From: Saccopteryx bilineata
Taxonomy: Eukaryota; Chordata; Mammalia; Chiroptera; Emballonuridae
Assembly (NCBI RefSeq): GCF_036850765.1
Contig: NC_089491.1
Location: 181,639,520 to 181,703,519, forward strand
Reading direction: 5' to 3'
Length of the DNA stretch: 64,000 nucleotides
Both the position numbers and the translations under genes were made by a program. The notes beneath the pieces are model-generated. The model ran no database searches, was not told the DNA's origin, and saw nothing but the letters and a program-made list of their open reading frames with translations. Numbering within the stretch: the first letter of the stretch is position 1; every line of letters begins with the position of its first letter. This document shows, piece by piece, positions 12,281 through 23,859 of the stretch.

Positions 12281-12657
12281 TTTCTTTTTTTTTTTTCTTT
12301 TTCTTTTTTTTTTCTGAAGCTGGAAATGGGGAGAGACAGTCAGACAGACTCCCGCATGCGCCCCACCGGGATCCACCCCGCACGCCCACCAGGGGCGATG
12401 CTCTGCCCACCAGGGGGCGATGCTCTGCCCCTCCTAGCGCCTGGGGCAGAGGCCAAGGAGCCATCCCCAGCTCCCGGGCCATCTTTGCTCCAATGGAGCC
12501 TCGGCTGCGGGAGAGGAAGAGAGAGACAGAGAGGAAGGAGGGGGGGAGGGGGGGAGAAGCAGATGGGCGCTTTTCCTGTGTGCCCTGGCTGGGAATCGAA
12601 CCCAGGACCTCTGCATGCCAGGCCGATGCTCTACCACTGAGCCAACCGGCCAGGGCC
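12281..12657 (-). mobile_element. tRNA-derived SINE, family B, internally shortened
   Basis: Standard family B head and tail, with 12-bp duplication TCAACATCTTTC at 12269-12280 and 12658-12669. Compared with the copy at 21324 it lacks about 50 bp of the middle (the segment around 'gcgacgccccggaggggcag'). The open frames on both strands (167 and 164 codons) run from the SINE into flanking DNA and are not genes. Confidence 0.95.
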
Positions 12658-12945
12658 TCAACATCTTTCAAACTATTTGTCCCAATCTTTTATGTTTGAT
12701 ATTCTACCAGGTCTTACCTAGTATTCCAGTCAATACCAGTTCATTTTCACCCTTGTTGTTCAAACTTTTTTTTGCTGAAGTGTTCTCTCAATCCTTGGAA
12801 ATATACTTCAGGTTGTTTGCATCATCCTTTCTCTCTTGAGTATACTATACCCTATGGTAACTTCCTCTTTGTTAATAGCTACTTCATATCTCAGATTTCT
12901 CCACAAATATTACAATTTTATATTAGGTAAAAATATTTTTGCTTT

Positions 12946-13190
12946 GCCTGATCTGTGGTGGTGCAGTGGATAGAGCCTTAACCTAGAATGATGAGGTCAC
13001 TGCTTCAAAACCCTGGGCTTGCCCACTCAAGGTACATATGAGAAACAACTACTATGAGTTGATGTTTCTTATTCCTACCCCCTGCCTTTCTCTCTCTCTA
13101 TCATCTCTCTAAAACCAATAAAATAAAATCAAAGAAAGAAAGAAAAGAAGAAAGAAAGAAAGGAAGGAAGAAAGAAAGAAAGGAAGAAAA
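12946..13190 (+). mobile_element. tRNA-derived SINE, family C, with (GAAA)n tail
   Basis: Head GCCTGATCTGTGGTGGTGCA, then 'caaaaccctgggcttgccc' and a CT-rich end. The tail has grown into a (GAAA/GGAA)n tract at about 13128-13188. The target duplication is unclear. Confidence 0.85.
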
Positions 13191-13242
13191 TATATATTTT
13201 TAAAAATAGAATGTTTTGCTTTATGAGATATGATAACTGATT

Positions 13243-13559
13243 AAAGGTCACTTGGCAGTTCCTTGAAAAATTAAGAATAGAGCTACCATATAATCCGAAA
13301 TTTCCCTACTGGGTATCTACCCCAAAACTTGATAATATTACTACACAGAGACATATGCACTCCCCTGTTCATCACAGCATTATTCACTGAAGCTGATATA
13401 TGGAGACAACCAGTGTCCTTAAATAGTGAATTGGATAAAGAAGATGTGGTAAATATATACAATGAAATACTACTCAGCCATAAGAAATGATGATGGCAAT
13501 ATGAATGGACCTTAAGAACATTATATGAAGTGAAACAAGTTAAATCAGAAAAAGCTAAG
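13243..13559 (+). mobile_element. L1 ORF2 3' end, left part
   Basis: It carries the L1 ORF2 C-terminal coding signature ('tactactcagccataagaa', 'aagaagatgtggta'), broken by stops. It continues after the family A SINE nested at 13560. It is the 3' part only, a 5'-truncated dead copy. Confidence 0.85.
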
Positions 13560-13890
13560 CCTGACCAGGCAGTGAGTGGCGCAGTGGATAGAGCATCGGA
13601 CTGGGATGCGGAGGACCCAGGTTCGAGACCCCAAGGTCGCCAGCTTGAGTGCAGGCTCATCTTGTTTGAGCAAAGCTCACCAGCTTGGACCCAAAGTCAC
13701 TGGCTTGAGCAAGGGGTTACTAGTTTTGCTGAAGGCCACACGGTCAAGGCACATATGAGAAAGAAATCAATGAGGTGTTGCAACGAAAAACTAAAGCTAA
13801 TGATTGATGCTTCTCATCTCTCTCTGTCCCTGTCTATCCCTCTCTCTGACTCTCTCTCTATAAAAAAAAAAAGGAAAGAATGAAAGAAAG
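13560..13890 (+). mobile_element. tRNA-derived SINE, family A, nested in L1
   Basis: Head CCTGACCAGGCAGTGAGTGG, full body, and tail AAAAAAAAAAAGG followed by GAAA units. Exact 11-bp duplication AAAAAGCTAAG at 13549-13559 and 13891-13901. The host L1 reads on across the site, so the SINE is the younger insertion. Confidence 0.95.
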
Positions 13891-14150
13891 AAAAAGCTAA
13901 GATTTATATAATTTTACACATAAGTGAGATATAAAACTGAGACTTGAGTACATAGATAAAAATGAAATGTTTACCAGGGGTTAGGAGGTAAAGAGGAACA
14001 AATACACAGTGATGGAAATGATTTGAATTTGAGTGATGGGCACACAATGCAATCAACTGTTCAAATGCTATAGAAATGTTTACCTGAAACCTATGTACTC
14101 TTATTAATCAATGTCACCCATTAAATTTACTTTCTAAATAAAAAGATAAG
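13891..14150 (+). mobile_element. L1 3' end, right part (3' UTR)
   Basis: It continues the L1 from the left: 'tttaccaggggttaggaggt', 'gagtgatgggcacacaatgc', 'acctgaaacctatgtactct', and ends 'aatgtcacccattaaattt'. Confidence 0.85.
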
Positions 14151-15649
14151 TCACTTTGAAAAGGCTGGAGCTGTATTATAGTAGTGCTTACTATGATTAG
14201 TTTAACATCTCAATTATGCCTTTGGTTCTCTTGGTATATCCTTCAGTATAATAAGATGGTTCTTGCAACTAAGCCTCACATCTTCTTGCAATTCCAAGGT
14301 AGAAAAAAAGGAAGTGGAGGGTGGGGCCGAAAAATATTTTTCTTATAGAGAGATAACAATATTTTCATCAAACTCCCAGCAAGCAACTTCTTTTACTTCA
14401 TTCAACAGAATTTAACAAATGACAAGGGATTAAAAAAAGTACATTTCTGGCAAAAAGAATTTGCATCATCATCTGTCTGGGTATTTTGCCACCCAGAAAA
14501 AATTCAATTTCTAATTTCTCTCATTAGAAATGGGAGAAAGAGGTATGAGTTGACATACCATCAGTGTCTGCCATCAGTTACCAGCATACACTTGTTTTTA
14601 TAGTAATTTAATTTCTGTTGATCTTTCTCATGAGACTCTACGTGATACAAGGTTATGGACTTGAGATGGTTTGCTCAGCATTATTTTCCCAGTACATTAC
14701 ATTATAAAACTACAAATAATCTCCTTAATGTAGTCATTGTATAAATACAGATTTCACACAGTAATATTAATGGATAAGAAAACAATATTTTTAAATCAAT
14801 TATTTTTTACTGGGATTATCCCCCTCTACCCCCAGAGGATAGTTGGCGATGGCAGTACACATTTTGGTGATCACAATAAAGAGATGCTGCTGGCATCTAG
14901 TGAGTAGAGGTCTGAAATTCTGCTAAATATGCTTCAATTCATAGGTGACCACTATAAAAAAAACCTGTTCCATTCAAACTGACATATCAAATTGACTCTA
15001 TGACAAAGTACACAAGATGAAAAGCCATGGTTTAAACTTATTTAACTTAATTCATAATATTTTGAAGAAACTGAAAAACAGCTTCAGCAAACACTTTTCT
15101 TATTTTCCCTTCATACCATCCCTCTACTTATCTCTTTCTGATGGAAAGAAAAGAAATAAAATATATATTGACTGTAAAAGGATAAGAATGGATACTACAT
15201 TCATTTCTGCCTCTGATTGAGGTTAGGGAGTTCGAGACCAGCAGGTATTTAGAACAGACAGGTATTTGTGTAACAGGCATTTCATGACTTGATAAACATT
15301 TCCTCATATCCTATTGCCTGCATTTGGGAACCTGTATTCAAGGCAAAGTGAGCCTCTTTTCTACCTACAGAAAACCTGCTTAAGTTCTACTTCCTATTCA
15401 AGAAGTCAAACACAACAGAAAGAACAAAACTAATAGTACTTTGTGTTGTGAGAACCATTAATTTATAAAATATGGATAATATTTATTCATAATTATGTTA
15501 ACCAATAAGAATAAATAAGATGATATCATTCCCACCTAATAAAGATCAAGGAATTTTAAGACAGAAAGCCCTGTAAGACTAAAAACCTTGCCAAAAATAT
15601 ATAGGGAATACTTTAAAGTAGACTTTAGTCATCCTTATTATTCTAACAC
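14151..15649. other. Non-coding stretch
   Basis: No gene, SINE or LTR recognised. Small frames (for example 15017-15220) have no domain. Confidence 0.5.
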
Positions 15650-16095
15650 AGCTTCACTGATTGTATTATTTTCCTATGCAGCTGTGACAAACAACCACAA
15701 CTGGGTGGCTTATACAACAGAAATATGTTGTATGACATCTGGAGTCCAGAAGTCTGAAATCAAGGTGTCAACTGGACTGCCCTTAGTCTGGAGACTCTAG
15801 GGGAGAATCCCTCTCTGCCTTACCAGCTTCTAGTTGCTATCAGAGGTTCTCTCCTCAGCTGTGGCCACATGGCCCCATCCTCTGCCTCTGTTTTCATACC
15901 ACTTTTCTCCTCTGTGTCTCCTAGAAGGCTACTTATTGGATTCAGGAGGCTATCTGATAATCCTGGATAATTTTATCTCAAGATTCTTAACTTAATTATA
16001 CCTTCAAATATCCTTCTTCTAAATAAGATAACATTCATAGATTCTAGTGATTTAATGTACATATCTTTGGGAGAGTCATTTTACCCTACCACACT
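15650..16095 (+). repeat. Ancient mammalian interspersed repeat, family not assigned
   Basis: Phrases such as 'ccagaagtctgaaatcaagg', 'ggggagaatccctctctgcc', 'ctgtggccacatggcccc' and 'ataagataacattcatag' belong to a repeat seen widely in placental genomes. I recognise the pattern but not the exact family name. It is non-coding. Confidence 0.6.
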
Positions 16096-16317
16096 AATTA
16101 TTTGAAATTATTCTTTTATTTTGAATAAGCATTTTTAAAAGATTCCATACTTAAGTCACTTGATCCATAACAAAGCTAGTTTTGATTAATAATATGGCTC
16201 ACACTTACAGGTCTATATCTAGATTAACTGTTAGTCTCTACTACTAGGTGTATTGCTATTGGGATATTTTTTCTTTTATTATTTATCTGGCAGATTCCAT
16301 GTTTATTTACTCTTAGT

Positions 16318-16473
16318 CAGAGGTGGGTTTAATGGCGGGCGCATCGGGTATGTGCCCGGGGCCCCGATTCCTGAAGGGCCCCACAAAACTCCAACTTTAC
16401 ACTTTTTTCTAATGACAGGGACCCAATATTTTCTACTGTACCTAAGACCCCAACTGACCTTAATCCACCTCTG
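16318..16473. mobile_element. Non-autonomous hAT-type MITE, 156 bp
   Basis: Terminal inverted repeats CAGAGGTGGGTTTAA and TTAATCCACCTCTG. The flanking 8-mers CTCTTAGT (16310-16317) and CTCTTAAT (16474-16481) differ at one base. The interior includes a GC-rich part ('tgcccggggccccgattcc') and has no gene. Confidence 0.85.
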
Positions 16474-16520
16474 CTCTTAATATCATCTGGATTATTATTT
16501 TACATTAATAATATTACAGA

Positions 16521-16893
16521 ACCCTGACTAGGTAGTGGTGCAGTTGATAGAGCATCAGCCTGGGACACTGAGAACCCAGGTTCAAAAACCCAAGGTTTCT
16601 GGCTTGAGCACAGGCTCACCAGCTTGAGCGCAGGGTCGCTGGCTTGAGCATGGGATCATAGACATGACTCCATGGTTGCTGGCATGAGCCCAAACGTCAC
16701 TGGCTTGAAGCCCAAGGTATTTGGCTTGAGCAAGAGGTCACTGGTTCAGCTGGAGCCCCACCCCCACCTGGATCAAGGCAGATATGAGAAAGCAATCAAT
16801 GAACTAAATTGTCACAGCTAGGAGTTGATGCTCCCTTCATGTCTGTCTGTCCCTTTCTTTCTCTTTCTGAAATCAAAACAAACAAACAAAAAC
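16521..16893 (+). mobile_element. tRNA-derived SINE, family A, expanded body
   Basis: Head ACCCTGACTAGGTAGTGGTG, 11-bp duplication AATATTACAGA at 16510-16520 and 16894-16904. It is longer than most family A copies because the 'gctggcttgagc...' unit of about 25-30 bp is repeated several extra times. The tail is CAAACAAACAAAAAC. Confidence 0.92.
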
Positions 16894-16904
16894 AATATTA
16901 CAGA

Positions 16905-18407
16905 GCATTAAGATCGAATCTACATCATTGTGTTCCAATGCTAAAACCTTTGTTTTGGAAACATATATTATGGTTCCTGAGTTTCTAATGTCTTCTGATT
17001 TTCTAATTTCTCTTATTGTTAAAAACTAACATATTTTTGGCAAACACTAACAAATATGTTTCCTCTGTGACTCTGACCACATACAAAAGATTGAAGTGAT
17101 TAACATCATGGTTAAATATCTTACTTGCTCAAAGATATTTCAACAGAAAGAAAGTAACTACATTATGTGGGAAAACTATGGTATAACAAGTTATGTTTTA
17201 CTGGCAATTTTGTGTTTTTTTTAAGCCATTACAAAATTGAAGTAAACCTGAGATAAGAGTTAAGACTCTACTCATGGCTTTGAAATCATTTCTGCAGTTG
17301 CAAGGCAATCATTTGGAATGGAATTGGGCTCCCCATTGTCAGGGAGGAATAGGAGAGTTGCTGGATTTAAAGTGTTAAACCATGTAAGACAATGAAGGGA
17401 TTGGTTAATAGGGCTTCTTCATAAGTGATCCCTCTCTGTGTAAAGAAGAACTGTGTCTTATAACCTTGTTAGAGAACAGAAACAAAATGAGGAACATATT
17501 GGTGGATGTAAGCCTAATGCAAATATAAGAGCAAAGGCTTTGTTAATTAAGGTGGCAGCTGAGGATAGCACATACAGCCATAGGGGCATGTGTGATGCCA
17601 CAGTGTCTGATCGACATGAGAAATATGCTACAGGACATATCTGAGAATAAAAGTTTTTCCTAGAATACCAAAAGCAATTCCATTATTTTCATAGCAACAA
17701 GATGAAAATATTTGTCAAAATTGGGTGAGCTGAAAGCTAGAAGTATGAACTGTTCTGATTTTAAAATTTTAAAGGAGGTCATTATCAATTCTGAGGGCCA
17801 GAAAATAAGGTCTGAGGTAGCATCTGGGATGAGATTATGTAGAAATTAAGCAAGGTCTTCAAAAATAATAATCCATTGCCAACAATAGCAGCTTCTCCTA
17901 GAAACTGACATAGCTTTTTTTTGTTTTTGTTTTCAACAGAAGAATGGGCAAAATTGACTTAAGGAATTTTGATGTGAGTGTTGAGTGTCCTGAGATATTT
18001 CATATTCTAAAGTAAGGAACACTTGTCTGCATCCACTGATGTCTATACTGAAATACTTGCTCACCTTGCTCAGCTCTTGCCTTTAGAATTAGAGAACCGG
18101 TGAGAACATCCTGCTTAGTTTGGTTATTGAAAGGCAGAAACCATGGGATGAATTGAAAACACGAGGCTGTTGTATTCCAAAAAAGTTTGATTTTATAAAT
18201 GTCTGGATGTAAATATACAAGCAGGCTGAGACCAACCCAAAAAAGTGTCAGCCCCGAACTGTAGGAGGGAGCATTAGATATAGGGAATTAGCTGGCATAG
18301 GGTTTGTGCATCCAATCTCAGATTAATTTATTGGGGTTCTGTGGCCTTGATTACTGATTTAATGAGGGGAATTCGGTTGCAGAGACACATGTTCTTTGTT
18401 GTAGCAT
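16905..18407. other. Non-coding stretch
   Basis: No gene recognised. The part near 18100-18400 is less AT-rich and could be an old LTR, but no ends could be fixed. Confidence 0.45.
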
Positions 18408-18422
18408 AGACTTGGTGTCCTT

Positions 18423-18742
18423 TTCGGTTTTTTTTGTGACAGAGACAGAGAAGGAGACAGAGAGAGGGACAGACAGACAGGAAGGAAGAGAGATAAGAAG
18501 CATTAATTCTTCCTTGTGGCACCTTAGGTGTTTATTGATTGCTTTCTCATATGTGCCTTGACCAGGGGGCTACAGCAGACCGAATGACTCCTTGCTCAAG
18601 CCAGCAACCTTGGGTTCAAGTTGGTGAGCTGTGTTTAAACCAGATGAGCCCGCGCTCAAGCTGGCGACCTTGGGGTTTCTAACCTGGATCCTCTGAGTCC
18701 CAGTCTGACGTTCTATCCACTGCACCACTGCCTGGTCAGGCC
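18423..18742 (-). mobile_element. tRNA-derived SINE, family A
   Basis: On the minus strand: GCCTGACCAGGCAGTGGTGC, full body, and a (CTGT/CTCT)-rich end. Duplication AGACTTGGTGTCCTT (18408) and AGACTTGGAGTCCTT (18743), one difference in 15 bp. Confidence 0.94.
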
Positions 18743-18757
18743 AGACTTGGAGTCCTT

Positions 18758-20200
18758 GGGAAATTCTAAAGACAGCCAAGAATTCAGAAATGTCCCTGGA
18801 GTAGCTGGGGGCCTGAGACTGTGAGCCTGCTTTCACAAACAGCTATTGTGATTTAAGGCTCCCCTAATGGCCAGGTTTCTCCCCAATGCAAACTTTTATA
18901 GATATTTTTGTGAAGGTAAGTTTTTGTTACATTTCAAAGTGAAGGCCAGGCAGCTAATAGGAGAAAGAATAACAAGCAAATTAACTCTATCTTTACAAAA
19001 TGTTTGGGTGAGGGGAAATGAGTTTTATAGGGGCTAATTTAACCCTAACATTTATAGATTGTCAACATACTGAAAAAAATGGAGCCTTGGATAAGGACAG
19101 AGTCTAAACCAGCTTTCAGGACTTAGAAAAAAATTGGCTGAGGGTGGGAGAGCTCACAATATCCCTGAGGTATGCAAGTTCATGTTGATTGTAAATGCAA
19201 AGAGAAATTGTGAGTCCAGTGCAGTGAAATTAGAAGGCTGAACAAGTGTCAATTACTGTAAATCAGGCTGACTCACCAGTACCTGAGATGAGAATAATAG
19301 TTGGATTAGGAACTACAGTCTGATGAGGAATTGCAAAAATATTTATGGCTCTTGGATCTTGGCATAAATCAGTAGATTTGATTCTCAGCTGCATCAGATT
19401 TCCTTCCTTTCATTACTGGAAAGATTCAGGTATTGCAGGGTAAGAGAGTAAAGACAAGAACACTCTGCTCTGTGATAGATTTGATTCCTTGTTCAGCATC
19501 TTGAGAGAGAAGGTGTTGGACTAGTTAGTAATGAGTCAGGTGTATTCCTGCACTCAGTAGCAATCCAACCTCAAATGCATGTGAAGCCCTGAGACTAATT
19601 AGGGCATCTTTTAAGTTTTATACTCTTCAGAGGATTTTAATTTGAGATAGGTTTCCCTTAGGGAAAGAAGTAAGTTTAAGATTTGATCTGAAGGCAAGAT
19701 AATATACTTTCTTGTTATATTTTGTGCTGGCATTAAATTTACATAACAAGTGTCTACCTAAAAACTTTACTGAAGAGGAGTAAGAAACTAGTAAGAATGA
19801 TATGAGGACCTAAGAATTTTGAGGTGGCCTGAAATATGGACAATAAAATAGGGTTACCCAGAGACTCTGACAACTTGAACAGAATTAGAGGTTATGAGCA
19901 GAGATAAATCCTTTTAGCCAATAGAAGAGAAAGTTGCAGTAGAATAATTTAAGAAGTACAAATCCAAAAACTATATTTTAAGTTTAATGGTGTGTCGTGG
20001 GGTGCACCTGTGAATTGACTAATCTGACTGGATGAGAAATTTTCCCACAGAGAGGAAAAACAGATCCTTGAGGATGTTGAGATCTGGGGAGATCACATGG
20101 AAGCTTTAAGTGCAGAACAATTGTTTTCCCATTGACCTGGCCTTTTACAATATCTGAATATATCTTGAGATGGGTAGCAGATGTTCTATGGTTTATTTAA

Positions 20201-20231
<31 letters not shown>

Positions 20232-21307
20232 GGATAGGTATTTAGTTACCCTTAGAATCACAGTTTTTCTTTTTAAAGACTCAATATGCAAGGCAAGGAC
20301 TCCTCATTTTAATTTTTTTTATCTACCGTTTTTCTGCAAGCTCTTTTCAAAGAATTAGATAGCAGCTTCAATAATAATACTGGAAGATTATCCTAAAGCC
20401 AACCACGTCAGTTTGAATTTGTCCTTTTATATCAGAGAGAAGATTTCTATATTATGGGGATTTGGAATTTAATGCAGTGTGCCTTTGAAAACTTTGTATA
20501 AAAGTATTCCACAAAGATCATGGGATATTCCCCTTCTTTCTGAGTGCATATTTTTCCCTTATACTCATTCATTTTGGGTGAAAGGCATCTACTATTTCTT
20601 CTTGAATAACAGCTTCCACCTGATTCATTTGAAGGAGGACCTGGTAAAAGTTCTGACCATCTGTTTCCTCTTTTAGGGAGGAAAGCTTCCCCAGGAGACT
20701 GTCTGACTTGTTTTAGAACTAGAATATAATCATAGGTGGAAAGAACACCCCTTATTAACCAGTTGTGGTTCCTGTAAGTGAGGTTGCAAATGGCCATTAA
20801 TCTTTCTAACTTTTCTCTAACTATGGTAGGGCTTTTCAAAAGTGGAAGTAAAAGGCTATGCAATTTAAAAGATGGACTGCTATCCAAAGGATGTGAATTC
20901 ATTGTGGTGGGGGTCCAGTATACATCCACAGAGGACATTTCATAGAAAAACCTGGAGTTGATCAAGTTTGATTATAGATAGCCAGAAAGGTGGAATTATA
21001 AGGGGCAGCAAGATGACCGCTGTCACATGGCCCCAGGGTGTTGATCAAAGGTATTTCCTGACCATCAACATTTACATCAGTAATGTGTGTATCCAGTCCT
21101 AGAGTACTCTCTGTGAATTTTGTGAAGAAAAAAAGTGGTCAGTTAGGTGTTTAAGAAATTTTCTGGGGAGGTCAAAAGTGTTTCAGGGATTAAAGAATTT
21201 GTTGAAGAGGTAGGGCTGGATTTAGGGAGGAGAATATGAGCCAGGGATTCAGAGAACAAGAAAGTCATCTGGAGGACTAGTGATGGTTGGGGTAAATGAG
21301 AGTATAC
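18758..21307. other. Unassigned stretch, possibly an antisense old retroelement
   Basis: It is free of SINEs for 2.5 kb. The longest open frame is on the minus strand at 20447-20965 (172 codons). It has no retroviral catalytic motif I can see and may be chance or a decayed retroelement gene. A (TAAA)n microsatellite sits at 20198-20231. No further feature is supported. Confidence 0.4.
20198..20231. repeat. (TAAA)n microsatellite
   Basis: Eight clean AAAT/TAAA units with no interruption. Confidence 0.95.
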
Positions 21308-21323
21308 TGTGGATGTAGATTTT

Positions 21324-21751
21324 TTTTTTAAGCTTGGAAATACGGTTTGTTTGTTTTTTTCTTTTTTTTATTTTTATTTTTCTGAAGCTGGAAACAGGGA
21401 GAGACAGTCAGACAGACTCCCGCATGCGCCCGACCAGGATCCACCCGGCACGCCCACCAGGGGCGACGCTCTGCCCACCAGGGGGCAATGCTCTGCCCCT
21501 CTGGGGCGTCGCTCTGCTGCGACCAGAGCCACTCCAGCACCTGGGGCAGAGGCCGAGGAGCCATCCCCAGAGCCCGGGCCATCCCCGCTTCAATGGAGCC
21601 TTGGCTGCGGGAGGGGAAGAGAGAGACAGAGAGGAAGGAGGGGGGGTGGAGAAGCAAATGGGCGCTTCTCCTATGTGCCCTGGCTGGGAATCGAACCCGG
21701 GTCCCCCGCATGCCAGGCCGACGTTCCACAGCTGAGCCAACTGGCCAGGGC
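21324..21751 (-). mobile_element. tRNA-derived SINE, family B
   Basis: Complete copy on the minus strand (GCCCTGGCCAGTTGGCTCAG). Target duplication TGTGGATGTAGATTTT at 21308-21323 and 21752-21767. On the plus strand, about 25 bp of non-SINE sequence ('aagcttggaaatacgg') lies between two T-rich runs inside the duplication, so the tail may carry a short 3' transduction. The overlapping open frames are artefacts. Confidence 0.95.
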
Positions 21752-21881
21752 TGTGGATGTAGATTTTGACTTTTATTCTAATTCTGATATATTCTTTAAT
21801 CTCATAAGGATTCACAGGTGCTTTTGTGTTCCTCTTTCCATTTCATCTTCACACAGGTACCAATAGGCCAACTGTTTAGGA

Positions 21882-22366
21882 CAGGGGTCCCCAAACTATG
21901 GCCCGTGTACCACATGCGGCCCCCTGAGGCCATTTATCTGGCCCCTGTCACACTTCTGGAAGGGGCACCTCTCTCATTGGTGGTCAGCATCTGCATCCTG
22001 TGCTCACTGGCGTCGCTCACGTACAGTACTACTTCCAGTGACACAGGACACATGCGTCACGGCTCCGGAAGTGCGTCATATCACTTATACGGCTAGCAGT
22101 GACAAATATGGAACCAAACATTAACCATCTCATTAGCCAAAAGCAGGCCCATAGTTCCCATTGAAATACTGGTCAGTTTGTTGATTTAAATTTACTTTTT
22201 CTTTATTTTAAATATTGTATTTGTTCTTGTTTTGTTTTTTTACTTTAAAATAAAATATGTTCAGTGTGCATAGGGATTTGTTCATAGTTTTTTTTTATAG
22301 TCTGGCTCTCCAACAGTCTGAGGGACAGTGAACTGGCCCCCTGTGTAAAAAGTTTGGGGACCCTTG
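21882..22366. mobile_element. Non-autonomous hAT-type element, 485 bp
   Basis: Ends CAGGGGTCCCCAAACTATGG and 'aaagtttggggacccttg'. Perfect 8-bp duplication GTTTAGGA at 21874-21881 and 22367-22374. The left part is GC-rich, and the right part is AT-rich with 'ttgatttaaatttacttttt'. No transposase is encoded, so mobilisation would have needed an outside hAT transposase. Confidence 0.93.
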
Positions 22367-22374
22367 GTTTAGGA

Positions 22375-23001
22375 TGAGAGCTCTCTAGAATTTTTTCAAA
22401 ATAGAAGTTTTTTCCAAATCAAAGGATCTATCATTCAGTCACTAAAGAGCAGAATCTTTAAAGGTATACCCATTCCAATAGTGACTTAATCTAATAGGGC
22501 TTTCTATAGAAAGACAAGGGGTAGTGTTCCAGATTTAGAACACATTTTTATCATGAATGAGACACCCCTAAAATGGCTTCAGCCCCTATGATCACAAAGA
22601 TAGCCAAAGATAGCAAAGAGCCTCAGTGTCACCAGAAGTTAAGAATGGTGTTTGTGAGAACTTGTGTCTCCAGTCTTCCACAAAAGTAAGATGGCTTCAA
22701 TCATAGAGCTAACAATCTGTGATATAGGGCACCTGGTACTGATATAAGACTTCTCCAGCACTGACAGGCAATAAGGATAAAGATGGAAAAAGCCACTTGT
22801 GGGCTGAGATACCTTACTAAGACAAACTCACCTAGAGCTGACAAGGTCAGACAAAGAAAATGCTGCTAGTGCACTTTGTTTCCAGTTCCTAGTCTGATGG
22901 CCAGCTACTGATACAGGCCCAAAAACCTGTGCCTTTGGCCCTGGCTAGAAGAAACCAGGTTACAAGCCAAGTGCTCTGGATACAAAACAAGGTGAAAGGA
23001 A
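22375..23001. other. Non-coding stretch
   Basis: No element recognised; no credible gene. Confidence 0.5.
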
Positions 23002-23174
23002 GGTCCTGGCTAGTCATCTCAGTCATGTAGAATGTCCTCTTGAAACACCAAGATTGAGGGTTCTTTTCCTGGTCAGGGCACAAATGGGAAGTGACCAGTA
23101 AATACACAACAATGTGGAACAAAAAATAAATGCTTCCTCCTCTGTATCTCTAAAATAAATGAATTAAAAAAAAA
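23002..23174 (+). mobile_element. Old bat SINE, Ves-like (family D)
   Basis: The left part resembles a decayed tRNA head ('ggtcctggctagtcatctca', then 'cctggtcagggcacaaatgg'), followed by 'ctgtatctctaaaataaatg' and an A-rich tail. It is heavily diverged, and no clear duplication remains. Confidence 0.6.
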
Positions 23175-23564
23175 TAGGAAAAGTAGAATCTCATCCAGTC
23201 ATTTTATTGATGATCCACTACAAAGTTTACTCAAACAGATTCCAATTCAGTGATAACTGAAAACTTACCAGTCTGTGAGGCCAGCTCAACAGTAGACTGA
23301 TAAGAGTCATGCCTATGTTCTACACTATGATAGTTCTTCTTATGAAACATAGCACAAAATACAGAGACCAAGAAAAGCATTTCCCATTGTATCTGGTAAG
23401 GAAATGATCAGTTAAAATACTATACAAAACAAAAAGCACAAGTCATTTAATTTTGGCTGGCTTTTTCAGATGTCTCCAAAATCTCAAAATCTCAAAGTGA
23501 GTAGGCTATCCCAGACAATAATATCTTATTCTTGTCAACATAACTGGAAGGGATAAAAAAACCA

Positions 23565-23859
23565 AAAAACATAGAACATGTCCTCTACCTCCTTAGGTAC
23601 TATGGTTGGGGCCTATGAATTGAATTTATATAAAACAGATTAACAGGAGAAAAGCAGACAGACCTCGTTAATATTTTTATGTGCACACAAGAACTTTTAT
23701 TAGAAAAATACAGACATAAAGAATCAGTACCAGGAATGATAAAATCATGGAGACATGACAAGGCAAAGGGAAAAATTGCTAAGCATCTAGGGGTGAAAAA
23801 TTGTGGGAGAATGGCTAAGAAAATATAAGAAAATAAATGGAAGATAAGGCTTATTTTAT
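23565..23859 (-). mobile_element. ERVL-type LTR (MLT2-like), left part
   Basis: Phrases 'tggttggggcctatgaattg' and 'aacaggagaaaagcagacag' match the antisense reading of MLT2-type LTRs. It is interrupted by the family A SINE at 23860 and continues at 24297. Family recognition is from memory of the consensus style, so the orientation is moderately sure only. Confidence 0.6.

Noticed and set aside
12168..12699. 167- and 164-codon open frames
   Set aside because: They run from flanking DNA through the SINE at 12281-12657 and include poly-Lys or poly-Phe from its tail.
13560..13758. 60-codon frame in the SINE head
   Set aside because: It is a repeated SINE frame, also present in inverted form at 18570-18836.
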